From: Bacillota bacterium
GTDB taxonomy: Bacteria; Bacillota; Clostridia; Acetivibrionales; DSM-1351
Length of the DNA: 64,000 bases
Direction: 5' to 3'
Assembly (NCBI GenBank): GCA_023409265.1
Contig: JAEYHZ010000014.1
Span: forward strand, 744,001 to 808,000
Shown: positions 18,641 to 26,805 of the stretch, piece by piece
How positions within the stretch are numbered: the first letter of the stretch is position 1
Layout: each line of letters begins with the position of its first letter
Program-made: the position numbers and the translations under genes
The notes under the pieces: model-generated
Told to the model about the DNA's origin: nothing
The model's input: only the letters and a program-made list of their open reading frames with translations
The model's database searches: none

Positions 18641-18672
18641 AAAAAAGATGAATCTTTCGATTCATCTTTTTT
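18641..18672 (-). terminator. Terminator of the por operon
   Basis: A perfect AAAAAAGATGAATC / GATTCATCTTTTTT stem with a 4-nt loop, 44 bp beyond the porB stop. Confidence 0.9.
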
Positions 18673-18715
18673 CAAAGGCTTTATTATAAAATCCGGTTTA
18701 ACGAAAAGTTATTAA

Positions 18716-19654
18716 TTAAGCTTCTTCTCCAGCCAGCTTCAAGAGTTCAGCCCATCTCTTGTCTACTTCGTTCTGGATCTCTTCAATCATGTATTCGTTG
18801 CCAGCCTTGAAGATGTGTTTAAATCTACCTTGTTTCTTCAAGAAATCAACTACTGGAAGCTTGTTCTTTGGCTTGTAGTTAACGATGTATTTACCATCGA
18901 TTATTTCGTACAATGGCCAGAAGCAAGTTTCAACAGCAAGCTTGTTTAATTCCATTAAATCAGGAGTATTGTAGATCCAACCTCTTGGGCATGGAGCCAA
19001 TACGTTCATAAATGCTGCACCTTTTGTGTAAAGAGCCTTTTCTGATTTCTCATAAAGATCTTTCATATTTCCGATTGCAGCAGTCTGACATACATATGGA
19101 AGATTATGGCTTGCCATAATACCTGTCAAGTCTTTTCTCCACTGCATTTTACCTGGAATAACCTTACCTGCAGGTGAAGTTGTAGTATCAGCAAATTTAG
19201 GAGTAGCTGATGATCTCTGTATACCAGTGTTCATGTATGCTCCGTTATCGTAGCAGACATAAACCATGTCATGGCCTCTTTCCATTGCACCTGAAAGAGA
19301 TTGGAGACCTATATCATAAGTTCCACCGTCACCACCAAAAGCGATGAATTTTGTTTCACCTTTTATTTTTCCTTTTTTCTTCATTGCAACGTATGCAGCC
19401 TCAGCACCTGAAACTGATGCAGCTGAGTTTTCGAATGCGTTGTGAATAAAGGAATCTTTCCATGCTGTATATGGATAAAGGAAAGTAGAAACTTCCAAAC
19501 AACCTGTAGCTGAACCTATAACGGCATGATCTTCAGGCTTTAAAGCTCTTAAAATCTGTCTTACTACAACCGGAGCTCCGCATCCGGCGCACAGTCTGTG
19601 TCCACCAGTAAGCCTTTCAGGCTTCTTAGCAACTTCCTTTAAATTGTAAGCCAT
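18716..19654 (-). CDS. porB: Pyruvate:ferredoxin oxidoreductase, beta subunit
   Basis: A 312-residue thiamine-diphosphate-binding subunit. The TPP/Mg motif GDGGTYDIG near residue 108 is followed by YDNGAYMNTG about 30 residues later. The Cys residues ligating the [4Fe-4S] cluster include GHRLCAGCGAP near the N-terminus. It oxidatively decarboxylates pyruvate to acetyl-CoA and passes electrons via PorD to ferredoxin. Last gene of porGDAB, 11 bp after porA, with AGGAGG before the ATG. Confidence 0.95.
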   Translation of the reverse strand: MAYNLKEVAKKPERLTGGHRLCAGCGAPVVVRQILRALKPEDHAVIGSATGCLEVSTFLYPYTAWKDSFIHNAFENSAASVSGAEAAYVAMKKKGKIKGETKFIAFGGDGGTYDIGLQSLSGAMERGHDMVYVCYDNGAYMNTGIQRSSATPKFADTTTSPAGKVIPGKMQWRKDLTGIMASHNLPYVCQTAAIGNMKDLYEKSEKALYTKGAAFMNVLAPCPRGWIYNTPDLMELNKLAVETCFWPLYEIIDGKYIVNYKPKNKLPVVDFLKKQGRFKHIFKAGNEYMIEEIQNEVDKRWAELLKLAGEEA

Positions 19655-19665
19655 TATCGCACCTC

Positions 19666-20850
19666 CTATTCTCTTACGCCAAGGTAGTTGAATACTGAAT
19701 CAACTTTACCTGTAGCGGCAATTTCCAATGTTTTATTAAATACTACTTCGATATCATCAGTCTTAACGTCTCTACCACCAAGACCATAGATATAGTTTAT
19801 AACTTTAGGTCCAAATACGCCCTTAGCATACAGAGCACTTGTAAAGTCTGTGAATAATGGTCCGCCTGCAGCATTAAAGCTTTCAGCCTTGTCCATTATA
19901 GCTATTGCCTTATACTTAGCCAAAGCTTCAGCTATTTCATCAACTGGGAAAGGTCTGTATAATCTTGGTTTGAATACAGCGACTTTCTTACCTTGTGCTT
20001 TGTATTGGTCAGCAACATATTTTGCAGTACCTGCTGTTGAGTTTAATACAACTACGCAGGCCTCTGCGCCTTCTGCATTATATTCTTCAAACAGACCATA
20101 GCTTCTGCCTGTTAATTTTTCAAATTCAGCTGATACTTCAAGAACAACCTTTTTAGCATCCATCATTGCCTGAGCCTGTTGTCTCTTGTGCTCGAAGCAG
20201 TGAGTGAAGTGATCCAGAGGACCAACAGCAATTGGGTTTTCTTTATTTAACAAGTATTCTTCGGGTTTGTATTCTCCAACGAATGCCTTAACCTTATCAT
20301 CTTCAACCAAATCAAGGTTTTCGATTGCGTGGGAAGTGATAAATCCGTCCTGGCAAACCATTACTGGAAGAAGAACATCCGGGTGTTCACCTATTCTGTT
20401 AGCCATTAACATATTGTCATATGCTTCCTGACAGTTTTCTGAATAAATTTGTATCCAGCCTGAATCTCTTGCGCCCATTGAATCACTGTGATCATTATGT
20501 ATGTTCAAAGGTCCTGAAAGAGTTCTGTTTACACATGCCAAAACAATTGGAAGTCTTGAACATGCAGCAATATATAAACATTCCCACATAAGAGCAAGTC
20601 CGTTTGCAGAAGTAGCAGTCATAGCTCTACCTCCTGCAGCCTGTGCACCTATACATGCTGACATGGCACTATGCTCTGACTCAACAGGTACAAACTCAGT
20701 ATCTACCTGACCGTTTGCAACAAATGTTGAGAAGTATTGGGGAACTTCTGTTGATGGAGTTATTGGGAAAGCCGCAACTACATCTGGATTTATCTGCTTC
20801 ATGGCAACAGCCATAGCTTCGTTACCGCTTAATCTTTCTCTAATAGCCAT
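19666..20850 (-). CDS. porA: Pyruvate:ferredoxin oxidoreductase, alpha subunit
   Basis: A 394-residue subunit containing the pyrimidine-binding and C-terminal domains of the four-subunit enzyme: RLSGNEAMAVAMKQINPDVV, then AFPITPSTEVPQYF and the TSANGLALMWE / GPLNIHNDHSD segments typical of PorA. Works with PorB, PorD and PorG. The gap to porD is 16 bp and a GGAGGG precedes the start. Four-subunit Por is common in archaea and thermophilic anaerobes and occurs in several clostridia beside the single-chain enzyme. Confidence 0.95.
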   Translation of the reverse strand: MAIRERLSGNEAMAVAMKQINPDVVAAFPITPSTEVPQYFSTFVANGQVDTEFVPVESEHSAMSACIGAQAAGGRAMTATSANGLALMWECLYIAACSRLPIVLACVNRTLSGPLNIHNDHSDSMGARDSGWIQIYSENCQEAYDNMLMANRIGEHPDVLLPVMVCQDGFITSHAIENLDLVEDDKVKAFVGEYKPEEYLLNKENPIAVGPLDHFTHCFEHKRQQAQAMMDAKKVVLEVSAEFEKLTGRSYGLFEEYNAEGAEACVVVLNSTAGTAKYVADQYKAQGKKVAVFKPRLYRPFPVDEIAEALAKYKAIAIMDKAESFNAAGGPLFTDFTSALYAKGVFGPKVINYIYGLGGRDVKTDDIEVVFNKTLEIAATGKVDSVFNYLGVRE

Positions 20851-20866
20851 TTTGAATTTTCCCTCC

Positions 20867-21178
20867 TTACTTTTCTTCTACAAAGTCTATAGCTTTGAAA
20901 GGACAAACCTTTACGCAAACGCCACAACCTTTGCAGTGATCAAAATCGAAATCTACTCTTTTACCTTCTTCATTTACTAATATGGATGTATCAGGGCAAA
21001 CAGGATAGCAAAGCAAGCATTGCTTACATTTGTCTTCCAGCCATATTGGCTTCATTGAACGCCAGTCACCTGTTTTAAAAAGCTCTGCATTACCTGCCCA
21101 AGGAATATTACCACCCTTGGTGATGTCTTTCCAGTTAACGTCAGGAGAAACAGTTTTTAATTCTTTGTTGCAACTCAT
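20867..21178 (-). CDS. porD: Pyruvate:ferredoxin oxidoreductase, delta subunit (2[4Fe-4S] ferredoxin-like)
   Basis: A 103-residue protein with two cluster motifs, CKQCLLCYPVCP and CKGCGVCVKVCP, in the C-terminal two thirds. It relays electrons from the TPP site to soluble ferredoxin. Its start overlaps the porG stop by 4 bases (ATGA), showing translational coupling. Confidence 0.96.
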   Translation of the reverse strand: MSCNKELKTVSPDVNWKDITKGGNIPWAGNAELFKTGDWRSMKPIWLEDKCKQCLLCYPVCPDTSILVNEEGKRVDFDFDHCKGCGVCVKVCPFKAIDFVEEK

Positions 21179-21753
21179 AGCCCTTTCACCTCCTGCATAG
21201 CTCTTTCAATAGCTTTGATATTAGGTTCAATAACTTCAGGTTTCTTAGCAAATTTATGTTTGAAGGAACCAACCATGTCATCAAGGAATTCTTTTTCACC
21301 CATAACACCGCTTACTTTTACAACTGCACCAAGCATAGGAGTGTTAGGGAAGTACTTACCTAAAGTATCAATAGAAATTGTTCTTGCATCAACAGTACAA
21401 ACCTTACCTTTGTACCCCTTAAGTAATGGTTTGATTTCCTCTGGAGTTTTAGTAGTATTGATAATTAAAGCTCCTGATTCCTTTAATCCTGCTGTAACAT
21501 CAACTGCTGTGAGTAGAGTATCATCAACTACTACAACGTAATCTGGTTCATAGATATTACAATGAATTGAAAGTTTATCATCGCTTATTCTGTTATAAGC
21601 AGTGATTGGAGCACCCATTCTTTCAGGGCCGTATTCAGGAAAACCCTGAATGTATTTACCGGTATTGAACGCTGCATCTGCCAGCAATAATGAAGCTGTT
21701 TTTGCGCCTTGACCACCACGTCCATGCCATCTGATTTCAACAACCTTGCCCAT
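21175..21753 (-). CDS. porG: Pyruvate:ferredoxin oxidoreductase, gamma subunit
   Basis: A 192-residue subunit of the 2-oxoacid oxidoreductase family, beginning EIRWHGRGGQGAKTAS, the nearly invariant gamma-subunit opening, with GPERMGAPITAYNRIS following. First gene of porGDAB, with GAGGAGGG upstream. The three-fold repeat at 21799-21854 lies just upstream of its ribosome binding site. Confidence 0.95.
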   Translation of the reverse strand: MGKVVEIRWHGRGGQGAKTASLLLADAAFNTGKYIQGFPEYGPERMGAPITAYNRISDDKLSIHCNIYEPDYVVVVDDTLLTAVDVTAGLKESGALIINTTKTPEEIKPLLKGYKGKVCTVDARTISIDTLGKYFPNTPMLGAVVKVSGVMGEKEFLDDMVGSFKHKFAKKPEVIEPNIKAIERAMQEVKGL

Positions 21754-21798
21754 TTGGCAAACCCTCCTCTTTATTTAAAATTTTATAAGAATCCGAAG

Positions 21799-21854
21799 GT
21801 TTCTTTGGGATCCTTTTGGATTCTTTGGAATCTCCCATGTGATTCTTTTGAATC
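21799..21854 (-). promoter_or_regulatory. Three spaced dyads upstream of the por operon
   Basis: Three copies of a GATTC-AAA-GAATC-like inverted repeat lie at 21799-21812, 21819-21832 and 21841-21854, spaced 20 and 22 bp, that is, on one face of the helix. The gap 21754-22157 otherwise holds no gene. The arrangement resembles a cooperative operator. A weak TATAAA box lies just upstream, so the dyads would sit in the leader. The cognate regulator is unknown. Confidence 0.5.
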
Positions 21855-22101
21855 TCATTTTATAATTTTTGCCAGCATACTGTTTGTTCTAAATAAAATG
21901 TCTAATAACCTGATAGCTTTATGTAAGGAGATTCATTCTGATATCAATAAGACAGCCTAATCAAAAGATAAACTTGTCCATATAAAAGTATATATGTTTG
22001 ATAATTTATTGTCAAGCAAACAATGTGTAAAGTGCATAAATTCTATATCTTTGTATTTTTGAATTGTTCTTTGTATACATACATGTAACTTTTATACAAA
22101 A

Positions 22102-22146
22102 AATAATACTTCACTCTATGATGAGGTCATAGAATGAAGTATTATT
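22102..22146 (-). terminator. Terminator of bofA
   Basis: A 20-bp stem with one mismatch (AATAATACTTCA.TCTATGA and its complement) followed by TTTTTT on the minus strand, 12 bp past the bofA stop. Confidence 0.9.
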
Positions 22147-22157
22147 AACTTTTACTG

Positions 22158-22349
22158 CTATACCATAAATTTTAACAATATCAGAAGTATTAAGCCGGGA
22201 ACACCCAGTATACCAATTATTAAAGCTGAATATATATTTAATGCTATATTAAAATCAAAGTAAATCCCAACAAAATTGATAATTGCCAATAGAACTGCAC
22301 CCAAAATTGTATTAATCAGAACCCGTTTCAGTATTTTCACAATGTCCAT
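22158..22349 (-). CDS. bofA: Pro-sigmaK processing inhibitor BofA family
   Basis: A 63-residue membrane protein of two hydrophobic helices. INTILGAVLLAIINFVGIYF and the C-terminal ALIIGILGVPGLILLILLKF carry the BofA signature (GVPG near the end). In bacilli BofA holds the SpoIVFB protease inactive in the forespore outer membrane. The ATG at 22349 follows GGGAGGAAAA. In other Firmicutes it directly follows yaaL; here the BlaI/M56-LRR pair lies between them. Confidence 0.85.
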   Translation of the reverse strand: MDIVKILKRVLINTILGAVLLAIINFVGIYFDFNIALNIYSALIIGILGVPGLILLILLKFMV

Positions 22350-22505
22350 TTTTCCTCCCATCTACGTGCAAAACATATTGAAGTACGCCACGTAAGCAAA
22401 TACTAATGAAAGGACCTTCAATGTTTGTCCCTTTATTAAATATATTTTATGGAAGAATAAAGTATTCGTGGTTATCAATTCAACTGTTACTTTTTTCAAA
22501 AATTC

Positions 22506-25109
22506 CTATTTCTCATCCTGTGGAGAATAGAAATCGGTTATTGGGCTATAGTCGGTTATATTGTTACCCTTCAATAAAAAGCGGCCCTTTCTAATCTTCG
22601 AATATCCTGCAAGAGGCTTCACATCTGTAATTTTATTATTTCGTAAATCGAGGTAATTCAGCTTGGTTAGCCCGCTTAATGAAGATACCTCTGTTATTTG
22701 ATTATTTCCTAAGTCAAGATACTCCAGACCAACTAGTCCGCTTAATGCGGATATATCTATTATCCGATTTTTTCCTGAATGAAGAGACCTTAGCTTAGCC
22801 AGCCTGCTTAATGCAGATATATCGCTGATTTGATTATTTCCTAAATCCAAAAATTCCAGATTTGTTAGACTGCTAAATACAGATATATCGCTTATTTTAT
22901 TCTTTTCCAAATCCAGCCATTTTAAATTTGTTAGACTGCTTAATACAGTCATATCGCTTATTTGATTGTCTATTAAATCCAGCCGTTCCAGATTTGTAAG
23001 TCCGGAGATTCCCCCTATATTGCTTATTCTATTTGAGGATAAATCAAGTTCTTTTACATTTGTAAGTCCTGCCAATATCCCTATATCGCTTATTTTATTT
23101 TCTGCTAAATCAAGTTGTTTCAGATTTGTAAGTCCAGCTAATACCTCTATATCGCTTATTTTATTTTTTGCTAAATTAAGTTGTATCAGATTTGTTAGTC
23201 CGGCTAATGCGTCTATGTTTGTAATATTGTTACCGTTTAATCCAATATCCTCTAGATTTTTCATATCTCTAAGAGGGCTTATATCTTCTATTAAGCTGCT
23301 TGTCAGAGCCACTTCCTTAAGTCTTCTGAGTCCGGTTATAGGAGAAATATCCTTTATTTTTGACCCACCAATCCATAACTTCTCAATTTTGTTAAGATTT
23401 TTGAGCGGGCTTATGTCCTTAACCTGAGAATCCAAAATCTGAATACTTATAATATTTGTAAGCTTCTGTAAAGGTTTCAGGTCCGTTATTGGAATATTTA
23501 CTAATATTAGCTCTTTCAAGCCAGGAATTTTTGATAAAGCTGTAAGGCTATTATCCGTGAGTTTACAGCCGATTTCGTTGTCATATTCATCCTCGATTTT
23601 AAGCATCTTTAACCTGTTTAATTTAGAGAATACATCAATATTATTAAGGTCATAGCAATCGTAAATTTCAAGCTGCTCCAGCTGTGTAAGGCTTCTGAGC
23701 TCCTGAAGATTGTTATTCCCTTTTAACTTCCAAATGTTAAGTCTCCTAAGGTTTTTAAGATTTTTAAGACTGCTCAAGGTTTTAATATCCGTAGGCGATA
23801 CCAGTTGAAGAAGCTCAAGGTTCTTACAGGCTTGAAGTTCACTTATATCAGATGTTCCTATTACTGCTAACTCCTTTAACTCTAATAACTCCGATTTATA
23901 TATAACACTGTCCTTATCCTTTCCCAAAGCATCTCTAATAGCCTTTGCAAGCTGTTCACTTTTAAAGCTGACCTTTTCATCCTTTGCTGCTATTGTTTTC
24001 GCTCCAGGTATACCTACCAGTCCTACTGCAATAATTAGGGCAACCGCGACAACAGCTCTCACCCAGGACTTCTTTTTAAATCTGATTATCATCGTTATCC
24101 TCCTTTTCACTGATGCGTTCTTTTTCATGAAGCCCGCTGTAGATGGTATAAAGCTGGAGTCGGCGGCCTCCTTCAAAAGATTTATAATTGTCTGCCCATA
24201 CTTTTTGCGCTCACAGCCTTCCACATAGGACAACGCCTTATCGTCACAGGCTATTTCACAATCCTGACGCATTATATAAAAGCTGTACCAAATTATGGGA
24301 TTAAACCAGTGTAATATTTGCAGCAGTACTGTTACCCAGTTTACTAAAACATCTTTCCGCTTGTAATGAGATAATTCATGCAGTATTATGTACCTGATTT
24401 CATCGTCATCAAGGTTTTGAATGTGACTGTCTGAGATCAATAATTTGGGGTTAAGGATACCATATATGGAAGGTGTTCTCGTTTGGTTTAAGACCAATAC
24501 AGGAATCCTTCTGTATACCCTTGTTATTTTCTTACACTCTTCAAGTATTCCATTTATTCTTTTTTCATCACAGGCATTATAGCTGCCTACTATTTTTCTG
24601 AATCTGATATTTAAATAGACTATGTAACAAACCAGTAAACAACACCCGGCAGCCCATACCAGAAAAATTACAATAAAGGCTCCTGAGTAGCTGTTTCCAA
24701 TGATCCCATTTAATGTAGAGGTATTTGTAGTGCCTGCTGCATCAGGCTCTGTTTCAACGTAGGTATTATTTACTTTTATAGATTTGTCGGACCCATCCAG
24801 TGCATTTTCTGACCCACCTGTATTTTGGGTCATTTTTAGCAACTCAGCATCAGGTGACAGCCAAGAAAATTCGTCTATTGAAGAAACCTGTTCTGCCACG
24901 GGAGTTACAATGTTGAATACGCTTATAGGGCTTTCAGGAGTATAAGGAATCAGCAGCTTTACCAGAAGTAAAAACCAAATATAATAGTGCCATCTGGCAT
25001 CAAGCCTGTTTTTAAACAATTGCTTTGCCAAAAGAATTAAGCATACCAGGATAGCAGCCGTCATGCTTGACATCAGGATTTGTCTGAAAATTGATAAAAT
25101 TGTTATCAT
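22506..25109 (-). CDS. BlaR1/MecR1-type M56 metallopeptidase fused to a leucine-rich-repeat domain
   Basis: An 867-residue protein. Residues 1-370 are an M56 membrane peptidase: several hydrophobic helices, zinc motif HELSHYKRKDVLVNW near residue 245, and a final membrane helix around 350-370 (AVVAVALIIAVGLVGIPG). BlaR1 would then carry a penicillin-binding sensor domain; here it is replaced by LRRs. After an irregular start (about 400-520), 14 internalin-type 22-residue repeats (LTNLKQLDLAENKISDIGIL type) run to about 850. Topology predicts the repeats outside the cell. By family analogy, ligand binding would activate the peptidase to destroy the BlaI-type repressor whose gene overlaps it by 4 bp. 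The ligand is unknown. The DNA shows the matching 66-bp periodicity at 22600-23430. Confidence 0.88.
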   Translation of the reverse strand: MITILSIFRQILMSSMTAAILVCLILLAKQLFKNRLDARWHYYIWFLLLVKLLIPYTPESPISVFNIVTPVAEQVSSIDEFSWLSPDAELLKMTQNTGGSENALDGSDKSIKVNNTYVETEPDAAGTTNTSTLNGIIGNSYSGAFIVIFLVWAAGCCLLVCYIVYLNIRFRKIVGSYNACDEKRINGILEECKKITRVYRRIPVLVLNQTRTPSIYGILNPKLLISDSHIQNLDDDEIRYIILHELSHYKRKDVLVNWVTVLLQILHWFNPIIWYSFYIMRQDCEIACDDKALSYVEGCERKKYGQTIINLLKEAADSSFIPSTAGFMKKNASVKRRITMIIRFKKKSWVRAVVAVALIIAVGLVGIPGAKTIAAKDEKVSFKSEQLAKAIRDALGKDKDSVIYKSELLELKELAVIGTSDISELQACKNLELLQLVSPTDIKTLSSLKNLKNLRRLNIWKLKGNNNLQELRSLTQLEQLEIYDCYDLNNIDVFSKLNRLKMLKIEDEYDNEIGCKLTDNSLTALSKIPGLKELILVNIPITDLKPLQKLTNIISIQILDSQVKDISPLKNLNKIEKLWIGGSKIKDISPITGLRRLKEVALTSSLIEDISPLRDMKNLEDIGLNGNNITNIDALAGLTNLIQLNLAKNKISDIEVLAGLTNLKQLDLAENKISDIGILAGLTNVKELDLSSNRISNIGGISGLTNLERLDLIDNQISDMTVLSSLTNLKWLDLEKNKISDISVFSSLTNLEFLDLGNNQISDISALSRLAKLRSLHSGKNRIIDISALSGLVGLEYLDLGNNQITEVSSLSGLTKLNYLDLRNNKITDVKPLAGYSKIRKGRFLLKGNNITDYSPITDFYSPQDEK

Positions 25110-25477
25110 AAATCACCTTTATTCTGGTCTAATATCTGTTGAAGCTCTTCAATTTCTTCCTTCGTTAGCTTTTCTGCCTTTAAAAAATTTGAAACCATAA
25201 CATTAAGAGAGCCATTGTAGACCTTATTTAAAAAGGACTTGGTTTCCTCCTTTGTACATTCCTCCTCAGACACAAGAGGATAATAAGTGTAATAAGTTCC
25301 CTCCTTACCTACTCCAAGAACTTCTTTATTTACCAATCTGCTGATAAGTGTGTGAATGGTTTTAGAATTCCAGGTTGAAACGGACTTTAGTCTGTTTATT
25401 ATTTCACTGGCAGTTACAGGGTTCTTTCCCCAGATTACTCTCATAACTATCCATTCAGAATCTGAAATTTTTTGCAT
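25106..25477 (-). CDS. BlaI/MecI/CopY-family repressor
   Basis: A 123-residue winged-helix repressor: KISDSEWIVMRVIWGKNPVTA starts the domain, WNSKTIHTLISRLVNKEVLG holds the recognition helix, and the C-terminal helix mediates dimerisation. In BlaI an Asn-Phe bond in the C-terminal region is the cleavage point; the segment VMVSNFLKAEKL here contains an NF at the equivalent place. The open frame extends 21 codons upstream, across the operator, but GGAGG 6 nt before the ATG at 25477 fixes the start. Co-transcribed with the M56-LRR peptidase (4-base overlap). Confidence 0.92.
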   Translation of the reverse strand: MQKISDSEWIVMRVIWGKNPVTASEIINRLKSVSTWNSKTIHTLISRLVNKEVLGVGKEGTYYTYYPLVSEEECTKEETKSFLNKVYNGSLNVMVSNFLKAEKLTKEEIEELQQILDQNKGDL

Positions 25478-25491
25478 AAAGACCTCCGCAG

Positions 25492-25568
25492 AATATGATA
25501 GCAGGAGCGTACTACACATGTAGTACGCTCCTGCTATCATATTACACTTGTAGTACGTAACTTGTCAA
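25492..25568 (-). promoter_or_regulatory. Promoter and BlaI operators with a 52-bp palindrome
   Basis: A promoter reads TTGACA (25563-25568), 18 bp, TAATAT (25539-25544) on the minus strand. Two BlaI-type sites are present. TACTACACATGTAGTA at 25510-25525 has the TACA/TGTA dyad of bla/mec operators. A second, TACTACAAGTGTAAT, lies between -35 and -10 (25541-25555). The first sits at the centre of a near-perfect palindrome with 25-bp arms, 25492-25516 and 25519-25543, that would form a strong hairpin in the 5' leader just before the ribosome binding site. Confidence 0.85.
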
Positions 25569-25595
25569 TAACTTTTTAACATTTAAGTTTAATTT

Positions 25596-25640
25596 TCCCA
25601 TAAAACAAAAAAACTCCATCCTACGCTTATATAGGATGAA
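25596..25640 (-). terminator. Terminator of yaaL
   Basis: Minus-strand CATCCTA / TAGGATG stem with flanking pairs, followed by TTTTTTT; 16 bp past the yaaL stop, upstream of the blaI-like promoter. Confidence 0.8.
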
Positions 25641-25655
25641 GGCTTTTGGGTATCA

Positions 25656-25913
25656 TTATCGGAACTCACCGATTCCTATTTCTTTTGCTTTTCTGAGTAA
25701 GTATTCGAATTTTGCCTCATATGCTTTGATTTGATATGTATAGAAGTCAACCATTAACGAATCCTGAACATAATCAAAATTGTTATATGCGTTTTGTAAT
25801 TCACTTTTAACTCTGTTAATTTCCAATAAAAGATTAGCCTTCTCGGAAGCTAAAATCTTCTCATCAACGGCGCCAACCACTTTATTTAACTGCTTGTTCA
25901 GTGATACTTCCAT
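25656..25913 (-). CDS. yaaL: YaaL-like DUF2508 protein
   Basis: An 85-residue helical protein matching DUF2508: LLLEINRVKSELQNAYNNFD and DSLMVDFYTYQIKAYEAKFE form the two predicted helices, with a short basic C-terminus. Function unknown. In Bacillus it lies between recR and bofA; here it is upstream of the inserted sensor genes and bofA, which supports the call. The start ATG has GAGGAG 7 nt upstream. Confidence 0.8.
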   Translation of the reverse strand: MEVSLNKQLNKVVGAVDEKILASEKANLLLEINRVKSELQNAYNNFDYVQDSLMVDFYTYQIKAYEAKFEYLLRKAKEIGIGEFR

Positions 25914-26033
25914 AAGCGTCTCCTCTCATATAGTAACTATTTAAATGATTGACCCATTACTATACTATTTATACGTTTATGGAAATATTCTTGATACACT
26001 TTAAGAAAAAAAGCATTTATAAGGAACAGTTCC

Positions 26034-26561
26034 TTAGAACTTTTCTACTGTTAACGCTCCGTTCTCCCTGACAATTTCAATTATTGTATCCATACGCTCC
26101 TCATCCACCTTCATGCTGAAAATGGCATTTCCGTCAGATACCAATCTATGGTATTCTTCTTTTTTGCTTTTCGGAATTCTCATATCCATTAATACTCCAA
26201 TTAGCCCGCCTAAAACAAAGCCTGAAAATAAACCGGTTATAGGCCCTCCTGCTGCTACCAGGCCAAATCTGGGGATAAACATACTGACTGCACCTAAAAT
26301 AATACCTATTACCCCACCAAAAATTCCTCCGGTTATGATTCCATCTGAAATTCTTTCTCTTTTTGTCAGTCTGAAGGGATAAGCTACATATTCCGGTGCA
26401 TAAATCTGCTCACTGCTACCAGGGCGAAAATAGCCCTTATTACCATTGTCTTTAACAATAATAGAAATATTATCGGTTCTAAGACCTTTCTCCTTTACTT
26501 CATATGCTGCTCGTTCGGCGTTGGCATAAACATCAAAAACAGCTACCACTGTTCTGGCCAA
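26034..26561 (-). CDS. Glycine-rich envelope protein (general-stress/YflT-like)
   Basis: About 175 residues. A ferredoxin-like N-terminal segment (TVVAVFDVYANAERAAYEVK, then NISIIVKD) is followed by a glycine-rich hydrophobic region at about 75-130 (GIITGGIFGGVIGIILGAVS, GLFSGFVLGGLIGVLMDM) that can form two membrane helices, and a short cytoplasmic tail. This is the layout of the general-stress proteins that combine a YflT-type domain with a glycine zipper. A CAGGAG inside the last codons of the upstream small ORF precedes the TTG at 26561, so that start is preferred over the GTG 3 codons earlier. Confidence 0.65.
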   Translation of the reverse strand: MARTVVAVFDVYANAERAAYEVKEKGLRTDNISIIVKDNGNKGYFRPGSSEQIYAPEYVAYPFRLTKRERISDGIITGGIFGGVIGIILGAVSMFIPRFGLVAAGGPITGLFSGFVLGGLIGVLMDMRIPKSKKEEYHRLVSDGNAIFSMKVDEERMDTIIEIVRENGALTVEKF

Positions 26562-26566
26562 TAAAA

Positions 26567-26755
26567 TCACTCCTGTTTCATGGTCTTATCACGCATAGCT
26601 TCAAAAGAAAATTTTGGGCCGTGAAAAATTTTCTTACCGTAAACGTTTAAAGGCGGCAAAGGTGTCTCCATGACCACCCCAGGCATGCTTACTGCCTCGC
26701 TATCTTCAGATAAAGTATTTACACTTTGATGTTTATATATGCTTGAACCTTCCAA
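26567..26755 (-). CDS. Small hypothetical protein
   Basis: A 62-codon frame with no recognised family: proline-rich middle (MPGVVMETPLPPLNVYGKKI) and polar ends. No good binding site precedes the TTG at 26755, so the true start is uncertain. It ends 5 bp before the next gene and contains that gene's ribosome binding site in its last codons, which argues for real coupled translation. It may instead be chance. Confidence 0.4.
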   Translation of the reverse strand: MEGSSIYKHQSVNTLSEDSEAVSMPGVVMETPLPPLNVYGKKIFHGPKFSFEAMRDKTMKQE

Positions 26756-26805
26756 AAAGGTTTCATTAAATATTGTTATCAGTACGCTGTTTATTCTCTT
26801 TTGCT

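Noticed and set aside
22600..23430. Regular 66-bp repeats suggestive of a CRISPR or satellite array
   Set aside because: The period equals 22 codons and the repeats encode leucine-rich repeats in frame; copies diverge as protein repeats do and there are no unique spacers.
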